Assembly (NCBI GenBank): GCA_025356475.1
Contig: JANXSX010000074.1
Coordinates: 1-55,157 of the forward strand
Length of the DNA: 55,157 bases
Direction: 5' to 3'
DNA from: Isosphaeraceae bacterium
GTDB taxonomy: Bacteria > Planctomycetota > Planctomycetia > Isosphaerales > Isosphaeraceae
This document shows positions 27,075 to 36,260 of the stretch, in pieces. Positions within the stretch are counted from its first letter, which is position 1. Every line of letters begins with the position of its first letter. Made by a program: the position numbers and the translations under genes. Under the pieces are notes generated by a model. The model made no database searches, was not told the origin of the DNA, and saw nothing but the letters and a program-made list of their open reading frames with translations.

Positions 27075-28823
27075 ATGGCCGATCCGGCTCCGGGGGGGAA
27101 CGAGACTGGCCAGTGGAGCAGCTCTGACGCCATGACGCCGATTCGTGACCTCACGGGTGTCACACTCGGTGATTTCGAGATTGAGCGGATCCTCGGTCGC
27201 GGCGGGATGGGTGAGGTTTACCTCGCCCGCCAGTTGAGTCTTAATCGCCAGATTGCTTTTAAGATCCTTCGACCCGACTTGGTGAAGAATCCGACTTATA
27301 TCAGCCGGTTCGATGCTGAGGCATGGGCGGTCGCCAAGCTCAACCATCCCAACATCGTTCATATCTATAGTATTGGCACACTCGATGGCATGAAGTATAT
27401 TGCCATGGAGTATGTCCAAGGCACGAATCTCAAAGAGTATCTGAACAAGAAGGGTCCGCTCGACCTGGCGCTTGGATTGTCGATTTTCAAGCAAACCGCC
27501 CAAGCGATCGGGGCAGCGGGCGAGATCGGCTTGGTCCACCGCGACATCAAGCCCGAGAACCTGCTCCTCACCAAAAAAGGGCAGGTCAAGGTCACCGACT
27601 TCGGACTCTGCCGCGATACGGAAGGCGGGGACCTCCACCTCACTCAGCCTGGGGTGACGATGGGCACCCCGATGTATATGAGTCCAGAGCAAGTCCAAGG
27701 GCATGTCGTCGACCACCGGAGCGACCTCTACTCCTTGGGAGTGACAGCTTATCATATCTTTACAGGCTCGCCACCGTTTAAGGCCGACACTCCGTTCGCG
27801 ATCGCCCTGAAACATCTCAAGGATACGCCAGTCAGCCCCCGGGTCCTTCGGCCCGAGATGCCGGCCGATCTCGATCGGATTGTCTTGAAGCTGATAGAGA
27901 AGCACGCTGAGGATCGTTACCAGTCTGCGGCCGAGCTGCTTCGGGACCTGGCGAAGCTCAAGGAAACGATGCAGACTCAGCCGATCGCTCAATCGGCCCT
28001 TCTCTTGGATGCGAAACCAAAAACATCCGTGTCGTTGACCTCGACCGCGAACCTGCCTGCCGGCTCGTCATTTTTTGAGTCAATGGCGAAGATACCCCGG
28101 CCCCAGTTTGGGGTCAGCAAGTCAATGCTGGCATTGTTCTTCGCGCTCTCCCTCGCCGGTGGAGCTGCACTCGGCTGGTCGCGTCGCCCTTCTGACCTTC
28201 TCGGCGCAGGCGTTCCTGATGTGGTGGAGTCAGCGCCTGCACTCTGGATGGCCCAAGCGTGGACCCAGATTGAACGGCTCAACTCTCCCGAGAGCCAGTA
28301 CCGTTTTGCCCAGTCCAAGGCGACTGAAGATCAGCGTGAGGCTTCATGGATCGCGGTTCCAGGCTATTTTCCGACAGCGCACGAGTGGGGTATGAAAGCC
28401 TACACTCAGTTCGGAAGACACTTGTTTCGCAATCGTGATGGGGAACGTTTGGAATTTCTCGCCAAAGAGTTGGTCAAGGAAAAAGATCGATCCACCAATC
28501 TGATGCTTGCCCAGGTCTGTCGAGGAGGCGTGGCCGCGCTTCGACATGACTATCAGGGCGTCCTCAACGAATTTGGCAAGCTCAACGACGTCCTCGACCC
28601 TGGTGTTCTGGAGTTGAGCCTAGAAATTCTGAAACAGGCTTTACGCTCCTCCAAACTTGAGACTATGCCCTCTGTGGAAGAAGCCCTCCAAACACACTAT
28701 GTTCGACTCCTGGGGAACCTCCTTCGCATCGAGTCGAGAGACTACCCCGATCACGCAGCACGGGCGATCCAGCCTTCCTCCAAGGTCCAACCTCGACGGA
28801 GTTCGGTGGCATGGCGTTCTTGA
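27075..28823 (+). CDS. Membrane Ser/Thr protein kinase (PknB-like)
   Basis: This is a Hanks-type kinase of 582 residues. The glycine loop is ILGRGGMGEVYLAR near residue 40, the ATP-anchoring lysine is in IAFKIL, the catalytic loop is HRDIKPENLLL, the magnesium loop is DFGLC, and the activation segment ends in MGTPMYMSPEQ. A single membrane segment (SMLALFFALSLAGGAALGW) lies near residues 348-368, which places the kinase domain in the cytoplasm and about 200 residues outside. That C-terminal part is mostly helical and has no recognised sensor fold. Its end overlaps the following FHA gene by 13 bases. All key residues are present, so the kinase should be active. Confidence 0.93.
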   Translation: MADPAPGGNETGQWSSSDAMTPIRDLTGVTLGDFEIERILGRGGMGEVYLARQLSLNRQIAFKILRPDLVKNPTYISRFDAEAWAVAKLNHPNIVHIYSIGTLDGMKYIAMEYVQGTNLKEYLNKKGPLDLALGLSIFKQTAQAIGAAGEIGLVHRDIKPENLLLTKKGQVKVTDFGLCRDTEGGDLHLTQPGVTMGTPMYMSPEQVQGHVVDHRSDLYSLGVTAYHIFTGSPPFKADTPFAIALKHLKDTPVSPRVLRPEMPADLDRIVLKLIEKHAEDRYQSAAELLRDLAKLKETMQTQPIAQSALLLDAKPKTSVSLTSTANLPAGSSFFESMAKIPRPQFGVSKSMLALFFALSLAGGAALGWSRRPSDLLGAGVPDVVESAPALWMAQAWTQIERLNSPESQYRFAQSKATEDQREASWIAVPGYFPTAHEWGMKAYTQFGRHLFRNRDGERLEFLAKELVKEKDRSTNLMLAQVCRGGVAALRHDYQGVLNEFGKLNDVLDPGVLELSLEILKQALRSSKLETMPSVEEALQTHYVRLLGNLLRIESRDYPDHAARAIQPSSKVQPRRSSVAWRS

Positions 28824-29101
28824 AACGGATCGGCGCGGAATCCGGTCAAGGGCTGATGAAATTGACCGAGGGTGGGCTGGTGATTGGTCGCTCGCCCAAC
28901 TCAGACCTGTTCGTCCAAGAGCGGCACGTGGCCCACCGTCATGCTGAGATTCGCGAACATCGTACAGGATTCGACGATCCCTACTTCCTGAGTCCTGGAG
29001 ATCGGATCGGGTTTGTCCCAATCGAGCTTGTTGATCCGACTGAGAAGCCGGATCTGGAAGTTCACGCTTCTTCCACAGACAAGACTGGCACGCAATCCTG
29101 A
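28811..29101 (+). CDS. Small FHA-like protein lacking the FHA core
   Basis: This 96-residue protein starts like an FHA domain (GGLVIGRSPNSDLFVQ, then HVAHRHAEIREH) and ends like one (YFLSPGDRIGFVPIELVDP). The middle strands with the Ser-Arg-Asn and VN positions that bind phosphothreonine are absent, an in-frame loss of roughly 25 residues. The related gene at 29206 retains this part as FFVADLRSRNKTKVNN. The start overlaps the kinase end by 13 bases, so the genes are coupled. The protein likely cannot bind phosphopeptides. It may be a decayed copy of the neighbouring FHA domain, or a product with another role. Confidence 0.6.
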   Translation: MAFLKRIGAESGQGLMKLTEGGLVIGRSPNSDLFVQERHVAHRHAEIREHRTGFDDPYFLSPGDRIGFVPIELVDPTEKPDLEVHASSTDKTGTQS

Positions 29102-29205
29102 TTCGCCTTAGCCTCATTGGGAGCTTTGGCGTTAAGATGGTCCCTGCCCGCAACTTTCGCTACGGTTAGACCACTCGTAAGCACAGAATCCTCGGAGTTC
29201 CTGGC

Positions 29206-30900
29206 ATGGCGATCCTGAAAAAAATTGCACCCGAGCCGGCCGGGCAAATTACCGAACTCACAAACGACTGGATCTTGATTGGGCGTGCGCCCGAGTGCCA
29301 GCTCATCCTCACCGAGACTGGTGTGAGCCGTCGCCATGTCGAGATTCGCAAACAAGGCTCCGAGTTTTTCGTAGCCGACCTTCGATCTCGCAACAAGACG
29401 AAGGTCAATAATGTGTTCCTCGAACCCGAGGTCCAGCATCGACTGAAGTCGGGCGACAAGCTGACGATCTGCGAGGTCGAGTTCATCTTCTTCCTCCACA
29501 CGCCCAAAGATACGGACGGCGGTGGTCAGTTCATGACCATCGATGAGTCGGCTGAGGGGGCTACGGTTCACACCCTCGACGCGTCGCGCTCGAGCACCAT
29601 GGCGAGCGTTGTTCGACCCGAAGCGAAACTCAAGGCGATTCTGGATATCACCCGCAGCTTATCGAGCGAGTTGAAGATCGAGACGGTCGCCCCCAAGATC
29701 CTCGATAGCCTGATGGAGCTTTTCCCCCAGGCGGAACGACTCTTCTTGATCCTTCAAGAAGGCGAGTCCAAGCGGTTGGTTCGCAAAGCCTTTAAGGCCC
29801 GGACCCCGCGCAGCAGGCCTCTCTTCGGCGTGACCACTCCCGCAGACGAAGTACCGATGTCGATCAGCCGGACAATCGTCAACCACGTCCTCGGCCAGAA
29901 AAAAGCGCTTCTCAGTCAGGACGCGGGAGCGGAGGCTGACCTTCCCACAACCGCCTCGATCGCTGACCTCAAGATTCGATCGGTCATGTGCGCCCCACTT
30001 CTGACCCCCGACGGACAGGCGCTTGGGATTATTCAGCTCGATACGTCCGATCGAAAGCAGTTTAGCCAAGACGACCTGGATGTTCTGACCGCCGTCTGTA
30101 GTCAGGCAGCCATTTCAATCCAAAACGCTCAGATGCACGAGACCCTGATCGCTCGCGAACGGCTCGACCGTGACCTGAAACTCGCCGAACAAGTCCAGAA
30201 GCGGTTCTTACCCGCCTCCGTACCAAAACTGCCCGGGTACGAGTTCTTCGCGCACTATAACCCGACATATGAGGTTGGGGGCGACTCCTACGACTTCGTC
30301 CAGCTCTCAAACGGTCGGACTGCAATCACTCTGGGCGACGTCTCAGGCAAAGGGGTTGCTGCAGCGTTGTTGATGGCCAAGTTCTCGGGAGATACGCGTT
30401 ACTGCATGCTGACCGAGGACGGGCCGGCAAAAGCGGCTGATGCCCTTAATGACCTCCTGTGTGCAGCCGGGATTGAAGAGAAATTTATCACGATGAGCTT
30501 GAATCTGCTCGATCCAGCCACTCATGAATTGACCCTAGCTTCGGCGGGTCACCCACCCTTGTTCATTCGCCACCTTGATGGCACGGTCAGCGAGGTCGGT
30601 GAGGATGTGACAGGGTTCCCACTAGGCATCCTACCTGGAACCACATATGAGCAGATGAAGGTCACTCTGAAGCCCGGTGACGTGGTTGTGGTTTACTCAG
30701 ACGGTTGTACCGATCCTCGCAACCCCGCTGAGGAGCTGTTCGACTCGAAGGACAACCGCCGCCTCTATAAGCGAGTGCTTGAGTCACCCGGCGGGCCCGA
30801 AGCGGTCGGCAAGTCGATCATCCAAGCGATTCGAGAGTTCTCAGCAGGGCACGCCCAGACCGACGACATTACCTTGATCTGCTTCGGACCCGTCGATTAA
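29206..30900 (+). CDS. FHA-GAF-SpoIIE (PP2C) phosphatase
   Basis: This 564-residue regulator combines three domains. An FHA domain at about 1-100 (ILIGRAPECQL, VSRRHVEIRKQ, DLRSRNKTKVNN) can bind phosphothreonine. A GAF domain at about 135-300 shows VMCAPLLTPDGQALGIIQLD. A SpoIIE/RsbU phosphatase domain at about 325-563 carries all metal-binding Asp positions: VGGDSYDF, LGDVSGKGVAAALLMA, VVYSDGCTDPRN and QTDDITLICFG. The likely role is dephosphorylating phospho-Ser/Thr proteins in answer to a GAF signal, in partnership with the kinase upstream. The ATG has GGAG eight bases upstream. No membrane segment is seen, so it should be cytoplasmic. Confidence 0.93.
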   Translation: MAILKKIAPEPAGQITELTNDWILIGRAPECQLILTETGVSRRHVEIRKQGSEFFVADLRSRNKTKVNNVFLEPEVQHRLKSGDKLTICEVEFIFFLHTPKDTDGGGQFMTIDESAEGATVHTLDASRSSTMASVVRPEAKLKAILDITRSLSSELKIETVAPKILDSLMELFPQAERLFLILQEGESKRLVRKAFKARTPRSRPLFGVTTPADEVPMSISRTIVNHVLGQKKALLSQDAGAEADLPTTASIADLKIRSVMCAPLLTPDGQALGIIQLDTSDRKQFSQDDLDVLTAVCSQAAISIQNAQMHETLIARERLDRDLKLAEQVQKRFLPASVPKLPGYEFFAHYNPTYEVGGDSYDFVQLSNGRTAITLGDVSGKGVAAALLMAKFSGDTRYCMLTEDGPAKAADALNDLLCAAGIEEKFITMSLNLLDPATHELTLASAGHPPLFIRHLDGTVSEVGEDVTGFPLGILPGTTYEQMKVTLKPGDVVVVYSDGCTDPRNPAEELFDSKDNRRLYKRVLESPGGPEAVGKSIIQAIREFSAGHAQTDDITLICFGPVD

Positions 30901-30957
30901 TCGAATCTGATGTTTCACAAAGGTCGAACACCAGTCGAGAATGTTCACGAGTATCCC

Positions 30958-32553
30958 ATGTTCCTCAAAATCGTGAATCTCCGGCTCGAACTTGGTCAGG
31001 CGGAGGAAGAATTGCCGCTTCGGATCGCCGAGCGGCTTCAAATCCCCGTCGCATCGATTACGCGTCATCGGATCCTTCGGAAAAGCCTAGACGCCCGCAG
31101 TCACGGCGATATCCATTTCGTCTACGCTGCGGAAGTCGAACTCCCGCCCGGTGAACGGATCTCGACCAATCTGACCAGCGTCGAGCCCGCCGTCCGAAGC
31201 GACTTCCCTTGGCCGGAACCGGGGCTCAAGCCGCTGGAAACTCGCCCGGTCGTGATCGGTGCGGGGCCCGCCGGCCTGTTTGCGGCGTATCTTCTCGCCC
31301 TCGACGGCTATCAGCCCCTCGTGCTTGAGCGGGGCCATGAGGTGAAGGATCGTGTCGCGGATGTCCGAACATTCGACAAGGGAGGAGCCCTCGATCCCGA
31401 GAGCAATTACCTCTTCGGGGAAGGGGGGGCCGGCACGTTCTCGGATGGCAAGCTCACGTCGCGAAGCACTGGGCCCGACGTCCAGCGCGTCCTGGAAATC
31501 CTCGCCGACTGCCACGGCAAGCCCTCCATCGTCTACGAGCAGCGTCCCCACCTGGGCTCAAACCGGCTACCCCTGATCATCCGGACCTTACGCAGGAAGC
31601 TGGAAGAACTCGGTGGAGAGGTCAAGTTCTCCTGTCGGGTCGAGGATGTCGAGATCCGCGACGGGCAACTCGTCGGTTTGATGACCTCATCAGGGTACAT
31701 TGCCACCACGCTCGCGGTGTTGGCCATCGGCCATAGTGCCCGTGATACGTATCATATGCTCCTGCGCCGGGGGGTTCCGCTCGAAGCTAAGGCGTTCCAA
31801 CTCGGTGTACGGATCGAGCAACCTCAGGCGCACGTCGACCTCGCCCGTTATGGGGCACACGCAGGACATCCTGCGCTCGGGGCTGCCGATTACAACCTCG
31901 TCGCGCGTGCTGGCCAACGCGACTTGTTCACATTCTGTATGTGTGCCGGCGGTTATGTCATGCCCAGCGTGAGCGAGCCTGGTTACTTCTGCACGAACGG
32001 AATGAGTGAGTCCCGGCACGACTCCCCTTTCGCGAATAGTGGCCTGGTCGTCACAGTGACCCCCCAAGACACGGGGAGCACTCATCCGTTGGCTGGCGTC
32101 CACTTCCAGCAGCGGGCGGAGCGAGCTGCCTATATCGCCGGTGGACGCGACTACTCCGCACCGATCCAGTGGGCGAGCGACTTCCTGGCAGGGCGTGCCA
32201 GCCGGGGTAAGCTCCCTTCGAGTTACCCCCGAACCACTAAGCCCATGGATCTGGCGACGATCCTCCCGCCGATCGTCATGGAAACCGTCGCACGAGGGCT
32301 CCCCGTGATGGACCGTCGGTTCAGCCAGCGGTTTCTTTGGGATGCCACACTCACTGGACCCGAGGCTCGGGGCTCTTCGCCGGTTCGCATTCCTCGCGAT
32401 GATACGAGTCGAGAGAGCACGACGGTTGCGGGCTTATACCCTTGTGGGGAAGGCGCGGGTTATGCCGGGGGTATTATCAGCGCCGCCGTCGACGGGGTTC
32501 GGACCGCTCGTGCGATCGTCGGTCGCTATGCTCCACTTCAGCGGAGAGGTTAA
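30958..32553 (+). CDS. FAD-dependent oxidoreductase (COG2509-like)
   Basis: This protein resembles the uncharacterised FAD-dependent dehydrogenase group COG2509. The N-terminal extension begins FLKIVNLRLELGQ and includes RKSLDARSHGDIHFVYAAEV, a family trait. The FAD-binding VVIGAGPAGLFAAYLLALDG follows near residue 100. FGEGGAGTFSDGKLTSR and YPCGEGAGYAGGIISAAVDG supply the other cofactor contacts. With the start at 30958 it has about 531 residues. Earlier in-frame ATGs are possible but give a non-family leader. The gene follows the phosphatase and precedes the Nudix gene by two bases. The reaction is unknown. Confidence 0.87.
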   Translation: MFLKIVNLRLELGQAEEELPLRIAERLQIPVASITRHRILRKSLDARSHGDIHFVYAAEVELPPGERISTNLTSVEPAVRSDFPWPEPGLKPLETRPVVIGAGPAGLFAAYLLALDGYQPLVLERGHEVKDRVADVRTFDKGGALDPESNYLFGEGGAGTFSDGKLTSRSTGPDVQRVLEILADCHGKPSIVYEQRPHLGSNRLPLIIRTLRRKLEELGGEVKFSCRVEDVEIRDGQLVGLMTSSGYIATTLAVLAIGHSARDTYHMLLRRGVPLEAKAFQLGVRIEQPQAHVDLARYGAHAGHPALGAADYNLVARAGQRDLFTFCMCAGGYVMPSVSEPGYFCTNGMSESRHDSPFANSGLVVTVTPQDTGSTHPLAGVHFQQRAERAAYIAGGRDYSAPIQWASDFLAGRASRGKLPSSYPRTTKPMDLATILPPIVMETVARGLPVMDRRFSQRFLWDATLTGPEARGSSPVRIPRDDTSRESTTVAGLYPCGEGAGYAGGIISAAVDGVRTARAIVGRYAPLQRRG

Positions 32554-32555
32554 TC

Positions 32556-33212
32556 ATGGCCGAGGCTCAACCAATCGAGAAGCCATTCCGTTACGAATTC
32601 CCCCGAGCCGCCCTGACGGTCGATGTCGTGGCGTTCGCCCATATCGATAAGACGATTCGTATCCTGTTAATTCGCAGGAAGAACGCTCCGTTTGCGGACC
32701 ATTGGGCACTCCCGGGCGGTTTTCTCGAAGAGAATGAACCCATCGAAGAGGGTGCCCTCCGCGAACTCAAGGAGGAGACCCAGCTTGTCCCTCGAGGCAA
32801 GCTGACCCACGTGGGGGCGTTTGGGAACCCAGGCCGCGACCCGCGCGGTTGGACCATCAGCCTTGCCTACCTGGGATTGATCGGCCCGCCAGTCCCCGAC
32901 ATCAAAGGTTCCGATGATGCGACCGAGGCCAAGTGGTTTGACCTGAAATCACTCCCGCCTCTCGCATTCGATCATGCCGAGATCCTAGGGCGGGCAAGGA
33001 TACGTTTCCTCACAGCCTTGAATCTTGGTGATCTCGGATTGGAGCTTTTGCCGAACCAATTCACATTCGCAGACATGAAACGACTCATGGACGCCATCGG
33101 AGAGGCCGATGACGAGGCCGAAAACTGGCAGGAATTCTTGCTCAGTGTGGGCCGGATCGAGAATGTACCGGGATCTCGAACGAAGTTTCGAGCGGTTGAA
33201 GAGACCGTTTAG
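32556..33212 (+). CDS. Nudix hydrolase, ADP-ribose-pyrophosphatase-like
   Basis: This is a predicted hydrolase of nucleoside-diphosphate-linked compounds. The Nudix box GGFLEENEPIEEGALRELKE followed by ET fits the Gx5Ex7REUxEExGU pattern and supplies the metal-binding glutamates. The family's start DVVAFAHIDKTIRILLIRR is present, and GNPGRDPRGWTISLAYLGL resembles ADP-ribose pyrophosphatases. The protein is 218 residues. The ATG at 32556 has a GGAGAGG ribosome site and lies two bases after the oxidoreductase stop, so these two are cotranscribed. It ends convergently with rlmN, with a four-base overlap of the stops (TTAG). The substrate is not certain. Confidence 0.9.
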   Translation: MAEAQPIEKPFRYEFPRAALTVDVVAFAHIDKTIRILLIRRKNAPFADHWALPGGFLEENEPIEEGALRELKEETQLVPRGKLTHVGAFGNPGRDPRGWTISLAYLGLIGPPVPDIKGSDDATEAKWFDLKSLPPLAFDHAEILGRARIRFLTALNLGDLGLELLPNQFTFADMKRLMDAIGEADDEAENWQEFLLSVGRIENVPGSRTKFRAVEETV

Positions 33213-34243
33213 AGAGCCCCTGCAAGTGTGCCACACGCGGCTTGGATGTCCTTGCCACCCGAGTACCGGCGCACAACCGGCTGGCCGACATAACGAGTCA
33301 GTGCGTCTCGAAAAACTCGCATCTCTTCATCACTCGGTGGTGAAAATCGACCTGTCGGATCGGTAACGTCGATCAGGTCAAGCCGAACCGGCGTCGAGCC
33401 GATCAGTTCACCCAGAGCCTGGGCGTCGTCTTCGCCGACATTGCATCCAGAGATGCACACATAAGATAACATAACCCGATCGTGTCGTGAGGTCGCAAAC
33501 TCTCGTGCGGCGTCCATGACCTCGGCCAGGGGAGCCCGCGCTGCGATGGGGACCAGGATTGCTCGCTTCGCATCGGTGGCGGCACCGAGACTAATCGAGA
33601 GCCGGAAGCGATGGTTCTCGCGAGTGAAGCGGCGAATCTCGGGGACCAGGCCGACCGTACTGATCGTAATGGCCTTGGAGGTGATCTGGGCTCCGAACGA
33701 ACAGCGGAACAGCTCGGACGCCGCGATCACCGCATCGTAGTTCAGGAAGGGCTCACCCATCCCCATGAACACCACCCCAGTCACACGTCGACCTTGCTCA
33801 CGCGCGATCGCCCGAGCCTGGGCAAACTGGTCGATGATCTCCCAGGTGGCCAGGTTGCGCCGCTTGGTCATTCGGGCCGTGGCACAGAAGACGCAGCCCA
33901 TGACACACCCAACCTGCGACGACAGGCAGAGGCTGACGGCTCCCGGCTTCTCGAGGGGAATCAGGACAGTTTCGATCGCAAGTTGATCGGCAGTCAGAAA
34001 TCGGAGCTTCTGGAAACCGTCGGTCGGTGAAGTCACATGGGCATCGAGTTTGAGGCGTGGGAGAGGCTCAACGAGCGAACTGAGTCGCTTGGGAACCTGG
34101 TACTTCTGACCCCAGGTCTCGACGGAGTAGCAGTCGTGAGCAAGAACAGCCCCGATCAGTCGTCGACCCGCTTCTGAAGTGATCCCATACTCGGGCAGGG
34201 TTGCGAGGAACTCATCCGGAGACTGGTCTCTAGGGTCGAGCAC
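33209..34243 (-). CDS. rlmN: 23S rRNA/tRNA adenine-C2 methyltransferase RlmN-like
   Basis: RlmN is a radical-SAM methyltransferase that methylates C2 of A2503 in 23S rRNA and A37 of some tRNAs. The radical-SAM cluster CxxxCxxC is in SQVGCVMGCVFCAT. The two catalytic cysteines are in VSLCLSSQ and, near the C-terminus, IQAACGTLAG. VFMGMGEPFLNYDAV is also diagnostic. The start is placed at the GTG at 34243, which has GAGG six bases upstream and gives 344 residues. The longer frame runs into the divergent kinase gene and is not family-like. Other RlmN-like methyltransferases share these motifs, so the exact substrate should be regarded as probable. Confidence 0.9.
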   Translation of the reverse strand: MLDPRDQSPDEFLATLPEYGITSEAGRRLIGAVLAHDCYSVETWGQKYQVPKRLSSLVEPLPRLKLDAHVTSPTDGFQKLRFLTADQLAIETVLIPLEKPGAVSLCLSSQVGCVMGCVFCATARMTKRRNLATWEIIDQFAQARAIAREQGRRVTGVVFMGMGEPFLNYDAVIAASELFRCSFGAQITSKAITISTVGLVPEIRRFTRENHRFRLSISLGAATDAKRAILVPIAARAPLAEVMDAAREFATSRHDRVMLSYVCISGCNVGEDDAQALGELIGSTPVRLDLIDVTDPTGRFSPPSDEEMRVFRDALTRYVGQPVVRRYSGGKDIQAACGTLAGAL

Positions 34244-34388
34244 TCGAATCCTCAAATTTCTCAGCCGGGAGAATCCACTGGACGAGGCACCGAATATACT
34301 TACGTTACACCTAGGAATTGCAACCTGACTAGGTGCAAATGTGAAGTCTTGGTATGAATTCGATCCATTCCTCGTCAGGGTATTCTCC

Positions 34389-35985
34389 GTGGATGAGACG
34401 ACCGATCCCAAACAGGCCCAGTCGTTCTCTGCGACTTCGAATGGCTTGACGAGTCCCCCCTCGCCGGGCAAAGCGACTCCCAACGAAGACGAGACCACCG
34501 ACCTCGCCGCGTCTGAAATCCGTGCAAGCGGTGATCCCGACTCAGCTTTTCCGGGATGGGAAGGCGACCCTCATTCGATTGGCCGCTATCGCGTGATCCG
34601 GCGGCTTGGCCAGGGGGGGTTTGGGCGGGTTTACCTGGCGCACGACGAGGAACTCGACCGCCCGGTCGCCGTCAGGGTGCCGAACCAGGAGCGGGTCTTG
34701 AAGAGGCCGGAGGATATTGAGGCCTATCTGGCGGAGGCGAGGACGCTCGCTCGACTTGACCACCCCCACATCGTCTCGGTCTATGATGTTGGGCGGACCG
34801 ATGATGGGCTGGCTCTACTACGTCGTCTCAAATTACGTCGAGGGGAGCGACCTGGCCGAGCGGATTCAAAAAGGGCGGCTCGCGTTCCGGGATTCGGCGG
34901 AGTTGGTGGCGACCGTCGCTGAGGAGCTCCATCATGCCCATACCCGAGGGCTGGTCCACCGCGACATCAAGCCGGCCAACATCCTCATTGATGTCACGGG
35001 CAAGCCGAGTGTCGCCGACTTTGGCCTGGCGCTAAGGGACGAGGACTACGGCAAGGGAGCCCGGCTCGCCGGAACGCCCGCCTATATGAGCCCAGACCAG
35101 GCGCGAGGCGAGGGGCACCGGGTCGATGGCCGATCCGACGTCTTCAGCCTTGGCGTGGTGTTCTACGAACTGCTGACCGGGCGCAAGCCATTCCGGGGCG
35201 CGACGCCAACGGAGGTCATGGACGAAATCACCCGGTCCGATGAGCGCCCTCCCCGACAGGTCGACGACGCGATTCCTCGCGAGCTGGAACGCATCTGCCA
35301 GAAGATGCTCGCCAAGCGCGCCTCCGAGCGATTCAGCACGGCCCGCGACCTCGCCGACGACCTGCGCCACTTCCTATGCTCCGACATCTCGGTCGGAATC
35401 CCGGCGGCCACCCTTCGGCCCTCGGTTCCAGCCCCCGGCCCCCGCGACCGCGCCGGCCTGCCCGACTCGCTGCGGTTCTGGAAGACCCGGATCGAGACGA
35501 CCGACCCTGACGCTGCCTTCAAGGTTGGCCTGATCTACGGCCCATCGGGCTGCGGCAAGTCATCGTTGGTCAAGGCGGGGTTGCTGCCTCGACTCGAGAA
35601 GCACGTCCTGGCGATCTACATTGAAGCGACGCCCGATGACACCGAGAGTCGGCTCTTGAGGGGTCTGCGTAAGGTCTGCCCCGACCTGTCTCCCGAGCTT
35701 GGGCTTGTCGACACGCTCACGGCGCTCCGGCGGGGCAAATCGCTCCGATCCGGCCAAAAAGTTCTGCTCGTGCTCGACCAATTTGAACAGTGGCTGTTCG
35801 CCAAGCGGGGCGAGACCGACACCGAATTGGTCGCCGCGCTCCGGCATTGCGACGGAGTGCATCTCCAGGCCGTCGTGATGGTCCGCGACGACTTCTGGCT
35901 CGCCGCAAGCCGCTTCATGCGTGACCTGGAGATCCGGCTCGTTGAGGGGGAAAACAGCGCCCTGACCGACCTCTTCGACCCATAG
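34389..35985 (+). pseudogene. Frameshifted Ser/Thr kinase-NTPase, truncated
   Basis: The first part encodes a kinase N-lobe (RLGQGGFGRVYLAHDEELDRPVAV, then RVPNQERV), with the invariant VAIK lysine as Arg. At 34806-34808 an extra G shifts the frame: removing it gives VGRTDDGWLYYVVSNYVEGS. The rest continues with HRDIKPANILI, DFGLAL and a full C-lobe. An NTPase follows (IYGPSGCGKSSLVKAG, VLLVLDQFEQWL), and the frame ends at 35985 just after TDLFDP. Genes of this type usually continue into WD40 or other repeats, which are missing. The stop lies inside a palindrome. The exact start is uncertain; an in-frame ATG lies at 34341. This looks like decay, but a sequencing error at the G run is possible. 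Confidence 0.8.
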
Positions 35986-36022
35986 GGGTAGGGAGAGCCT
36001 CGCGGCTCCACCTACCCCTATG
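35981..36022. repeat. Perfect-stem palindrome at the kinase truncation point
   Basis: The 42-base sequence has arms CATAGGGGTAGG (35981-35992) and CCTACCCCTATG (36011-36022), 12 base pairs without mismatch. After a two-base mismatch a further GAGCC/GGCTC stem of five pairs closes a TCGC loop. It begins two bases after the Asp codon of DLFDP and supplies the stop. No T-run follows, so it is not a normal terminator. It may be a REP-like or miniature mobile element that ended the upstream gene. Confidence 0.6.
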
Positions 36023-36147
36023 AGTCTCGTGAGCAGATCGGCTCAAAAAGAGGGAGGTTATTTCGTCAGCGTTCCCCGGCATCCTCAAAAACTGACGAAC
36101 GCTTACGGGTTTTTCGTCGAAAATTGTGACAACCCCTGCGCAAACCT

Positions 36148-36176
36148 TTCGACCGGCTCTATCGTAAGACTATAAG
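36148..36176 (+). promoter_or_regulatory. Predicted promoter of the second HtrA gene
   Basis: TTCGAC (36148-36153) is followed after 17 bases by TATAAG (36171-36176), about 85 bases before the ATG at 36261. The -35 box is only a partial match. Confidence 0.4.
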
Positions 36177-36260
36177 TAGTCCGAGGCGACCTGGTCGCAG
36201 GTTCTCGTCGTTGAGTGATCCGACCTTGATGTTCCCCTTGGGCCTGGAGGAAGTGCATCG

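Noticed and set aside
30910-30957. Upstream ATG for the FAD oxidoreductase
   Set aside because: It gives a non-family leader without a ribosome site; the family start FLKIVNLRLEL begins at 30958.
35981-36022. Palindrome considered as a rho-independent terminator
   Set aside because: No T-run follows either arm, and the upstream gene is truncated at this point.
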